A stretch of DNA of 64,000 nt from Symbiodinium natans (Eukaryota > Sar > Dinophyceae > Suessiales > Symbiodiniaceae): assembly GCA_905221605.1 (NCBI GenBank), contig CAJNDS010002135.1, positions 997,001-1,061,000 of the forward strand, written 5' to 3'. The notes under the pieces were generated by a model that saw nothing but the letters and a program-made list of their open reading frames with translations, searched no databases and was not told the origin of the DNA. Below are positions 23,995 through 32,400 of this stretch, one piece after another. Every line of letters starts with the position of its first letter. Position 1 is the stretch's first letter. The position numbers and the translations under genes are program-made.

Positions 23995-24334
23995 ATGGGA
24001 GCCCTGAGCCGTGAACCGAACTAGCCCTAAGCCATAAATTTTTCCTTAAACCTAAACCCCACAAATTGTATGTGTGAATTGAACCGTTTAAATAGCAAAC
24101 AAAAAGGAAGTGCCAAATAGACCCTAAAGGTCCATGCCACTTAGGTTTATAGGGTTTCTCGGGCTTAGGGTGTAGGATTAGTTTTGGACGTGGGGTTAGG
24201 CCTCCTCCCCCCCCACCCCCCTCCCCTCTCCTCCCCCCCCTCCCCCCCCCCCTACAACACTCAATTAATATAGACTCTGAGGCTTGAAACCCGAACCGTT
24301 AAACCCTAAACTTGTGTACATCCCGAAGGAACAG
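23995..24334. other. intron end: C-rich homopolymers and telomere-like units
   Basis: Includes C-only runs at about 24205-24252 and degenerate telomere-like sequence. No exon seen before the acceptor at 24334. Confidence 0.5.
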
Positions 24335-24382
24335 CTGGCTGGCGATGCGAACCAGCAGGTGCTAGCAGCTGGCCCGTCTGCA
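24335..24382 (+). CDS. exon LAGDANQQVLAAGPSA
   Basis: AAGGAACAG acceptor and a donor formed by the first unit of a telomeric array (GCA|GTTTAGGG). Sixteen codons in phase 0. It continues the phase-0 end of the exon at 7860-7931, implying a 16.4-kb intron, and leads in phase to the exon at 25039. Confidence 0.6.
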
Positions 24383-24606
24383 GTTTAGGGTTTAGGGTTT
24401 AGGGTTTAGGGTTAGGGTTGAGGGTTTAGGGTTTAGGGTTTAAGGTTTAGGGTTTAGGGTTTAAGGTTAGGGCTTAGGGTTTAGGTTTGGGGTTTAGGGT
24501 ATAGGGTTTAGGGATTTTCAGGCCCATAGAGCTTGGCAGCCCACTGGTACCCTTTTGCCCTGGTTCTCTTATACGGTAAAGGGCACCCCTGGTCGAATAT
24601 GGTCAG

Positions 24607-24737
24607 GGGTTTAGGGTTTAGTAGTTTTTAGGGTTTAGTAGTTTTTAGGGTTTCGTAGTTTTTAGGGTTTAGTATTTTTTAGGGTTTAGTAGTCTTTAGG
24701 GTTTAGTAGTTTTTAGGGTTTAGTAGTTTTTAGGGTT
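24607..24737 (+). repeat. TTTAGTAGTTTTTAGGG array
   Basis: About eight copies of a roughly 16-base unit (GTTTAGTAGTTTTTAG, with variants), a locally amplified derivative of TTTAGGG. Confidence 0.85.
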
Positions 24738-25038
24738 TAGGGCTTAAGATTCTGGCCTCTCGGATACAGGGTTTGTGGAAGCGGTGGGTGGGAATTGAGG
24801 GAGTCCCATATGCCGAACCGATTAGGAACCACCACATTGAAAATGCAAGGGGGCTTTCAAAAGGGCTTAGGGTTTAGGGTTTAGGGTGTAGGGCTGTTTA
24901 GGGTTTAGGGTTTAGGGCTGTTTAAGGGTTTACTTAGTGTTTCGTACTTTTTTGTTTGAAGCGTAAAGCTGCAAAGTTGCTACGCAAGCCCGGTTGTGGA
25001 TTTTAGGGTTGTTTAGGGTTCCTCGGGCAAGTCTTCAG

Positions 25039-25075
25039 TTTAGAGAGAAATGCCCAGCCACAGGCGCCTTTGGGG
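25039..25075 (+). CDS. short exon FREKCPATGAFG
   Basis: GTCTTCAG acceptor and G|GTTAGGG donor. Twelve codons plus one base. Phases match both neighbours. The 13 bases around the acceptor (GTCTTCAGTTTAG) repeat the 13 around the previous donor (GTCTGCAGTTTAG) with one mismatch. Confidence 0.5.
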
Positions 25076-25242
25076 GTTAGGGTTTAGGGAACCCGAATTC
25101 AACCCGACCCTAAACCCTAAACCGGCCCCTCAACCCCCAAACCCCTCCCACCCCTCCCCCCCCCCGCCTCGCCCCCCGAAACCCCAAACTCAAACCCTAA
25201 ACCCTAAGCCCTCAACCCTAAACCCTATTTTTTTCTCCGTAG

Positions 25243-25330
25243 GGACCAGACTGGAGGGAGATGTCTCTGCAGCTTCCTTTGCGGCTCATCTGCCGCAGTC
25301 GGGCCCCCTCCTCGCGGCGCCCGACAAGCG
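25243..25330 (+). CDS. exon TRLEGDVSAASFAAHLPQSG
   Basis: A pyrimidine-rich acceptor TTTTTTTCTCCGTAG and a CG|GTGACA donor. Two leading bases, 28 codons (TRLEGDVSAASFAAHL...), then CG. This is the best classical acceptor in the window. No family recognised. Confidence 0.75.
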
Positions 25331-25899
25331 GTGACAGGGCTTGCGTTCAGTAATGGGGGTTGGGGTTTAGGGTTTAGGGTTTGGGGTTTAGGGTTTAGCG
25401 TTTAGGGTTAAGGGGGTTACGGCCTAGGATTTGGGAGTCAGGGATTTAGGATTCGGGTATAGGAGTGGGAGATTCAACGGTTCAACCCATCCTAAGTATC
25501 CTCTCAGGCCCCACTAGACCCTGAGCCTCAACCCTGGCCTACAACCCCAAACCTTACTTGGGCATTTCATATACCCGGACCCCCAAATACTGAAAGCCTC
25601 ATTATAGGAACCCCCTAAACCCTAGACCCTAGTCCTTAGACCCTAGACCCTAGACTAGGCCTTTTTTTCGAAAACCCCTACTTGAGTCCTAGACCCGAAC
25701 CCTTAAACCTCCTTTAGGGGTTTAGGGCTTAGAGTTACAGGGTTGAAACAGGTTTAGGGTGTTTAGGGTTTATAGAGTTTAGGGTTTATAGGGTGTAGGG
25801 GTTGGGGTCAAGGGATAGGGTTTAGGGCTTAAGGCTTAGGGTTTGTAGGGTTTGTAGGGTTTACATGGTTTAGGGTTTAGGGCAACCCAAGTCCCGTAG

Positions 25900-25996
25900 C
25901 ACCTGCACAGCCAGCGCAGACGCCCAGGTAGCCATGGCTGTCGCGCCGAGCCCGGCCATACCTGAGGATGTCGCAACCCGGCCGGTGCGGCTCTTC
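25900..25996 (+). CDS. exon SADAQVAMAVAPSPAIPEDV
   Basis: GTCCCGTAG acceptor and TTC|GTTAGGG donor. The leading C completes the Arg codon left by the previous exon. Thirty-two codons follow (TCTASADAQVAMAV...PVRLF), ending on a codon boundary. The two alternative frames are stopped. Confidence 0.7.
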
Positions 25997-26280
25997 GTTA
26001 GGGTTTTGTGTTCTTCTCGGATACGTAAGCGAGGGTGGGGTTTCCGTTCTAATTAGTACGGTTGCCCCGGTTTTAGGGAACTCTTTTCCCAAAGGCCCTT
26101 CCCTTAAAAGGCTCAACCCCCGCCCTCAATTCTGTCAGCTGCCTGTTGGGGATTTAGGAGACCGTGTCTTGTGGCTCATTGCTTTGTTGGGTGAGTCAGA
26201 AGTCAGAAGACTCAAGTCGTAGTTGCTTCAGGTTTTTTGGGGTCGGGAGAGTTCGGCGACTTGACATGTATGTTGGGCTT

Positions 26281-26346
26281 CGGGTTTAGGGTTTAGGGTT
26301 GAGGGTTTACCTAAACCCTAAACCCTAAACCCTAAACCCTAAACCC
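26281..26346. repeat. head-to-head telomeric repeat inversion
   Basis: TTTAGGG units run into CCCTAAA units at GGGTTTACCTAAACCC (about 26303-26318), making a fold-back palindrome of telomere-like sequence inside an intron. Confidence 0.9.
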
Positions 26347-26364
26347 CAGGGTTGAGGGTTTCAG

Positions 26365-26442
26365 AGGAAATCTGGGTCTCTTCTGAAGTCGCTCAGTTCC
26401 GAGGCAGCCTTCGACGAAGAAGAGAATGAGGCCTTGTTGAGG
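26365..26442 (+). CDS. exon RKSGSLLKSLSSEAAFDEEE
   Basis: GGGTTTCAG acceptor and AGG|GTTCCT donor. Exactly 26 codons in phase 0 (RKSGSLLKSLSSEAAFDEEE then NEALLR). Same phase at both ends as its neighbours. Ser/Glu-rich, no domain recognised. Confidence 0.8.
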
Positions 26443-26458
26443 GTTCCTCCCAAACCCT

Positions 26459-26575
26459 AAACCCCAAACCCCAAACCCCAAACCCTAAACCCTAAACCCT
26501 AAACCCTAAACCCTAAACCCTAAACCCTAAACCCTAAACCCCTAAACCCTAAACCCTAAACCCCTAAACTCAAGA
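26459..26575. repeat. CCCCAAA then CCCTAAA array
   Basis: Several CCCCAAA units followed by about twelve CCCTAAA units, filling the 5' part of the intron after the exon at 26365. Confidence 0.95.
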
Positions 26576-26965
26576 CCCTTATCAAGCTGCAAGGTCGCAG
26601 CTGCTTCGGGCTTAGGGTGCTGGGGTTCACATGCTACTGTGCCGAAGCCTTAAGCCCGGAGAGCACAGCGTCGCAAGCCTACTCGACTCTAAGCCTACTC
26701 AACTCTAAGCCCTCAGCCTAAGCCTGAAACTCCAAACGGTTTAGGGTTTAGGGTTTAGGGTTTAGGGTTTAGGGTTTAGGGTTTAGGGTTTAGGGTTTAG
26801 GATCAGTTCGGCCGTAGCCCCATATCGGCCGCGCTCTAAAAGCCCAGTATCCTGTCCCTCAACCCACCTCTGAGTCCGCTTAAACCCCAGCCCTAACCCT
26901 AAACCTTAAGCCCTAAACCCTAGACCCTAAACCCTAAACCCTAAACGCTAAACCCTTTCCGACAG

Positions 26966-27051
26966 GTCCGCGGGACTCTTGTCTTCAGGCCACCGACAGA
27001 GATCTTGCCGAAGACAAGGCCGGATCTCATGAGGGATCCTGTAGAGCTAGG
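26966..27051 (+). CDS. exon VRGTLVFRPPTEILPKTRPD
   Basis: CTTTCCGACAG acceptor and AGG|GTTTAGGG donor, so the intron begins directly with a telomeric unit. Twenty-eight codons in phase 0 plus two bases. Basic/Pro-rich. No family recognised. Confidence 0.75.
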
Positions 27052-27138
27052 GTTTAGGGTTTAGGGTTTAGGGTTTAGGGTTTAGGGTTTATTGTTTTGG
27101 GTTTAGGCTTTTGGGTTTAGGGTTTAGGGTTATCCCAA

Positions 27139-27262
27139 TAGGGCTGGAGTACCTGAGACTTGGTAGCCCGGTGGTACCCTTTGCCCCTTTTTTGTTGGTT
27201 CTGGGTTCCCTTATAAAGTAACCAGCCAGAAAACGGGCACCCTTGATGGAATATGGTGACTG
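27139..27262. mobile_element. dispersed repeat, GGTACCCTTTTGCCC family
   Basis: Shares the order TGGTACCCTTTGCCC - TTGGTTCTGGGTTCCCTTATAAAGTAACC - GGGCACCC with copies at about 24523-24606, 28935-29045 and, partly, 63920-63990. Short non-coding dispersed element with internal inverted segments. Confidence 0.5.
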
Positions 27263-27658
27263 GGCTACGTAGGAGAGATTGCATCGAGCTTTTGCGGTGT
27301 TCACGTTGGGGTTGATTTGGAAGAAAGTACAAGTTCCATGCGCTCTAACCCCCCTAAACCCTAAACCCCAACCCAAAACCCAAATCTACCCCAGAAGTCA
27401 GGGATGTCAGGACAGGGCCACATGGGTTTTTGGATGCTGGTTTCATTTGTTGTTTTAAAGTGTTCCCGGGTGTACCCTAAACCCTAAACCTCTTCAGGGC
27501 TATAGAGGTTGGGGGTTGTTCGCCTTTTCAGTGCTGTGGTTCAGGGTTTTGGGTTTCGGGCTCAGGGCATTTTGTGATTCAGGCAGGTTGAGGGTTTAGG
27601 GTTCAGGGTTTAGGGTTGACAGTGTTTTTGAGCATGACGTCACGAAGCCTGTAGCTAG

Positions 27659-27682
27659 GACGCAGCAAGAACTTCAAACGTG
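27659..27682 (+). CDS. micro-exon TQQELQT
   Basis: TGTAGCTAG acceptor and TG|GTGCCC donor. One leading base, seven codons, two trailing. Phase fits both sides. AGCTAGG occurs at both ends of the preceding intron. Too short to be sure. Confidence 0.35.
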
Positions 27683-27873
27683 GTGCCCGCCAAAGACCTG
27701 CTCAAACCCAAACCCCAGCCCCCTAAACACACCTGAAGCCCTTAAACCTTGAAGCCCAAAACCGCAAACCCCAAGCTCCAAGCCATAACCCTAAACCCCA
27801 AACCCCAAACCCCAAACCCTAAACCCTAAACCCAAAGCACCACCATGAAAGCCACAAGCGCCCTTGCTCACAG

Positions 27874-27947
27874 GCGGACCGAGGAGATGCAAAAGCGGAA
27901 GATTGCTGCTTGCCTAGGACCCCCCAGCAGCTCCCTAAAATTATCGG
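27874..27947 (+). CDS. exon RTEEMQKRKIAACLGPPSSS
   Basis: TTGCTCACAG acceptor and CGG|GTTTAGGG donor. The leading G joins TG of the previous exon to give Trp. Twenty-four codons follow (RTEEMQKRKIAACLGP...LKLS), then one base. Charged N-terminal half. Confidence 0.65.
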
Positions 27948-28024
27948 GTTTAGGGTTTAGGGTTAGGGGTTTAGGGTTTCGGGTTTAGGGGTTTAGGGTT
28001 AGGGGTTTAGAGTTTAGGGTTCAG

Positions 28025-28056
28025 GCATGGCCACAGAGGGGGATGGGCTTCTGGGA
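28025..28056 (+). CDS. possible short exon MATEGDGLLG
   Basis: GGTTCAG acceptor and GGA|GTTTGT donor. Two leading bases then ten codons, in phase with the previous exon. The intron before it would be only 77 bases, all telomere-like. Tentative. Confidence 0.35.
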
Positions 28057-28215
28057 GTTTGTTATTCTTAGGGTTGTTACACGGTCCCTTAGTATCGGCC
28101 TTTATACAAGGGACCCCTTATATACCTCTTATACCCCCTGCAACCCTAAGGGCCCCTACTTCAGAACCCCTTTGAGGAAAGGGACGACATTAAGGGGGTA
28201 CATAGAACTACCCCT

Positions 28216-28327
28216 ACCCAGAGACTCCCAAACCCCTTAATTAAGGAACGTACCTTAAATTATAATTGGAAGCCTAGCATGATTTAAGGTACATTTCTGA
28301 ATTAAGGGGTTTTGGGAGTCTCTGGGT
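28216..28327. mobile_element. MITE-like hairpin, copy 1
   Basis: Arms of about 45 bp (ACCCAGAGACTCCCAAACCC... and complement ...GGGAGTCTCTGGGT) enclose a short AT-rich loop. A second copy lies 380 bp downstream. Confidence 0.75.
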
Positions 28328-28600
28328 ACACTCCAACTATCCCTTACACTCCACCACCTCACGGGGCCCATATGTCTGCCCCTGCACTCCAGTAGCTGCT
28401 TGGAAGAGGGCAAAGTTCTTTCGCTGCGGATGGCAGCTAACAAATAATTTCCACGGGTGGCAAAACGGGAACTCACGACTGTTTCGTATAGATCCGGGGT
28501 GTGATTCTGTACGCTAAAAAGTTCGCTTTTGGCCGTAAGGTGTCTGAGGGCCTAGGGCATCGGATGGTTCATCCTACACCTAAACCCCTAAACCCCCCCA

Positions 28601-28710
28601 CAGAGACTCCAACACCCCTTAATTAAGGAATATACCTTAAATCTTACAAGGGTTCTCATTATAATTTAAGGTATATATTCCATAATTTTAAGGGGTTTGG
28701 GAGTCTCCGG
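28601..28710. mobile_element. MITE-like hairpin, copy 2
   Basis: The arms CAGAGACTCC-ACACCCCTTAATTAAGGAA and their complement are homologous to 28216-28327 but diverged. Together the two define a small family. Confidence 0.75.
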
Positions 28711-28845
28711 GCCTACTCCCTGTACCCGATGCTATGACTACCCTAGTTCTTTTTCGGGTTTGGGCGAGACTGACTCGCGCCACGAAGCCCGAAGTTCATG
28801 AGATGCGAGTTCCTACTACCCGAACACCCCTCTGGTACCCCATAA

Positions 28846-28927
28846 ACCCTAAACCCTAAACCCTAAACCCTAAACCCTAAACCCTAAACCCTAAACCCTA
28901 AACCCTAAACCCTAAACCCTAAACCCT
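28846..28927. repeat. CCCTAAA array
   Basis: About eleven uninterrupted CCCTAAA heptamers upstream of the copia insertion. Confidence 0.95.
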
Positions 28928-29178
28928 AGACTTGCTGGCCCAGTGGTACGCTTGTCCTTCTTGTTTTTGTTCTGGGTTGCCTTTTCAAGTAACTAACCCA
29001 AAAACAGGTGGCCCTGACTATAGGCTGGTTGCTGCGCTACCAAGTAGATATCTGAACCCTAACATCCCTAAAGCTGTAAATTCTCCGGTGGTGCCCGTGC
29101 TTTGTTTCGTTCCTCTTTCCTCCGTAAGGCCATAGAATCCCACACCCCAAACCCTACATAAACCCACCCCAGCCCCAA

Positions 29179-29183
29179 ACCCT
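29179..29183 (+). repeat. copia target-site duplication, left
   Basis: ACCCT before the 5' LTR is repeated as ACCCT directly after the 3' LTR (40496-40500). Five bp is the usual size for copia integrases. Confidence 0.85.
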
Positions 29184-29408
29184 CGCGTGTACAGCAGAAG
29201 CTCCTTGGCAAAGTATGTGACTGCAAGTGTTGGTGTGAGCCAGTACAGGATGCTCAAGCTGAAACGCTATCCAGCACTTCCAAAAGTTAACCCAAGTAGC
29301 AGAATACAGCACGATGCTACAGACAGAACGGCCAGAGACATTTGTGCTTTGTCCCCTGAAAAGAATCAGCTGCTGTGACTCCAGCCATAGACTCATCCCG
29401 CTTCGGCG
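29184..29408 (+). repeat. copia 5' LTR
   Basis: 225 bp, identical to 40271-40495. The ends are fixed by the target duplication on the left and the primer-binding site on the right. Termini CGC...GCG form a 3-bp inverted repeat instead of the common TG...CA. Confidence 0.9.
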
Positions 29409-29425
29409 GGTTATGAGCCCAACGC
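29409..29425 (+). promoter_or_regulatory. primer-binding site, initiator tRNA-Met half-molecule
   Basis: GGTTATGAGCCCAAC abuts the LTR. Its complement, GTTGGGCTCATAACC, matches the anticodon arm of eukaryotic initiator tRNA-Met (CAU anticodon). Priming from an internally cleaved initiator tRNA is known for Drosophila copia and yeast Ty5. Confidence 0.85.
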
Positions 29426-29456
29426 TGCTGAAGCTGGGCTAGACTGGAAGTCAAGA

Positions 29457-32400
29457 ATGGAGAAGAAGGAGAGTGCGCCGGCAGAAAGCAGGCCCAGCCC
29501 TTTCTGGAGTGAAGAAGCGCAGAGAAAGTTTATGGAGACCCACGGGGACCGAGATACTCAACGACCTGCAATCCTGGAAAAGTACGAGCAGACAGCGACG
29601 CGGCATGAAGAGCAACAGCTTCGAGAACCACCATATGAACAGGCACAGGCATCGTCATCCACGAGTTTGGATGATGCAAAGAAGCCTGTTGTCGTCAATA
29701 GTTCTGCTGAGAGTGATTCAGGTGGAAGAGCAAAGGCCCCATCGGTGGAAAGTCTTTCTATGATTGCCAAAGTGCAAGCTCGTGCGGACGGTTCGCCGGA
29801 CCGTCTTAGCTTGGGAATGGAAAGTGCCTATAGTGGAAAGTCTGCCTCTTCACGACATGAGACCCTGGGTCAGGAAGGCATCAAGCCAGAGCCAGAGATT
29901 ATAGCTGAATCTCGGGAAACTGAACCAAGATCTCCAGGGGAACCTGGTATGACATTTCAGGAGCCCGCGATGGCTCAATTGCTACGCCAACTGAGTGGCT
30001 TAGTCACTCAGGCCCTGCAGGAGCAAGTGGCGCCAACGCTTCAGCAAGTGCTGGTGAATCAGGCGCAACTTGAATCCCGTTTGGATCAGATGGAAGTGGC
30101 TTCCAGACCAGCTTCTACAGATGGAGATGGCTTGATTGAGCGTACACGAATGCTAGAGCTCAGTACTCCAACTGAGGACGTCAAGACAAGCCATTTTCCC
30201 GTGATGTCTAGTAGTGAAAGCGTGGATAGAGTCAATGCGCTCGGTGTACAGTCTATTCGCCCCAAAGCTGAGCAGGCGGAGGTTCCCCATGAAGTCCAGT
30301 TGGAAGGTGGCAAACCTGAAGCTGGTGATGACCAAGGACTTACCCTTCCCTCTAAAGGCACCGTATGGGTGGGAACGACGGAATATGCCTGGCGAGTATC
30401 AGCTGGCGGATTGAAATTAGTACCAGTGCAAACACAGCAGCATGAAGCAGATCAGCAACCTGTGCAAGAGTTCGGTGTACGGGCAGCAGGTAGTGGTGGA
30501 AGTGTACCTACGGACAGAATCTTCAGCAATAGGGCAGTGTCACCGTTTGAGCGTTACCCTGGCACGAGATCAGAGCCAGGACGCGATGACATAGGCCGCG
30601 TGAGCATCGAGCGACAACTCAAACCAAATATCTCTGACCCATGCCCAACTCCAAATGCCCCACCTTTGCCTCCTAAACTTGAGCAGGGAACGGAGTCCCA
30701 AGTTGGATTCGGCCCATATGAAGGAATTCCTCCAGTTCCAACGGCCAGGTGCAGTGGGGCTGCGGGTAAAGGGACCGGGAATAGGAGTTCTAGCAGGGAG
30801 GTTCAAGAGGGCGGGCGTTCAGATGTTCACAGTCGTCCGGTAACGCCAGTCAAACCCAGGATTGTGTATCCGTTCTCTCCAGGTGGCACCGAGATTCGAC
30901 CTCCAAATCATAGTCCGCCACGTAGACCCACTAGGTCCCCGAACTCAAGAACGAAAGTAGCTGCAGGCACTGAGAACCCCCCTCCTGCACAGACCGACAT
31001 GCAACAACTGGTGGTAGCGCTTGAAAGGGCTATTCGTGTGGGGCGAGGGGATTCTCGCACAGAGGATGTCAAGTCGATTGCTGAGCTACCCAAACTAGAG
31101 ATTCGGGACAATGAGCGTGAGCTTACACCATTGATAGCCGGGGACTGGATGGCATTGCTTGGCCCGTCGCTGAGAGATCTCTCGGCAAATGCCTCAGAAT
31201 GGTGGGCAGAAGTCCAAAGCGCCTATCAGGCCTTTTACACCAAATGGTTAGAAAGCAGTCCGATTGAAAGACTCCTCTTACTGCCTGAACGCCCGAATAG
31301 ATTTGACGCTGGCCCGTTTGCCAGAGTGGAACAGAGAGCAGTTTCTTTGCTTTTAAAGGCGGTTCCGTCCTCCATAAAGGAGGAAGTCGTAGCTATGAGA
31401 AAGCTGAGCTCAATCGAAATCCTAGGAGCAATTATGACTACGTACCAACCCGGAGGGCTGAAGGAGCGTAGTGCCCTCTTAAAGTACCTCACTGCCCCAG
31501 AGCCAGCAAAAGGGGTCACAGAGGCTCTTCGAGCCATCAGACGATGGAGTCGCTGGAGAAAGAGGGCTACAGAACTTCAGATTTCGATACCAGACAGTAC
31601 CTTGCTCATAGCTGGACTGGACGTAATGACTAGCCAGGTACTCAGCCAACACACCGATGCGTTGTTCAGGATCCAAACTTTTCGACACCAACACACAATC
31701 GACATGGTACCGACGGCAGATAAGGCCTTGTCACTTAGCCAAATGATTCAGGCCGAGCTGCAGGTCTTGGAGAACGCAGGCTCCCACAAAAGGCCAAAAA
31801 TTGCCAAGGTTGCGGATGGAAATGCTGAAGGATCAGACAACGCAAACACTGCGCCTAGTAATAAAGGCAAAGGAAAAGGAAAGGGTGATGGGAAGTCCGT
31901 CGCTAAGGGGTCCGAGGCTCCAGAAGGGAATAAAGGTGGCGGCAAGGCCTGTTACCACTGGATGTCAAAAGCGGGGTGCAAGCTAGGGAGACAATGCAGG
32001 TTTCCTCACGATAAAGCTGCGCTCAATGCTGCGTTGGATGTGGGCTCCAGGTGCTACGTTTGTAGTGGAATAGGACATAAGGCCCAGGACTGTCCATCGC
32101 AGAGCCAAGTGGAAGGCGAAGACAGGGCGACTAAAGGTAAAGCAAAGGGAAACTCCAAAGCTCAGCCCAATGTTCCGGCTGTGAAGCGCGTGGAGGAAGA
32201 TACGCCTCAGGCAAAATTGATCAGTGCTGCCACTGACCTTCTCCAGCAGATGCAGACGAAAGCCGTAAGCCTGGCCTCATCGTTGAACAGGATCTCCGCG
32301 GACGGTCCTAGGACTGGACTGATCGACTCAGGAGCATCCACATGCTTGAGGACTGCCAGGGATGATGAGCCTAAAGGGTTGGTCAAGAAAACGGTGGATC

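Noticed and set aside
28376-28450. Possible exon LLGRGQ after CCAGTAG
   Set aside because: Very short, with no phase partner downstream before the copia insertion and no support from composition.
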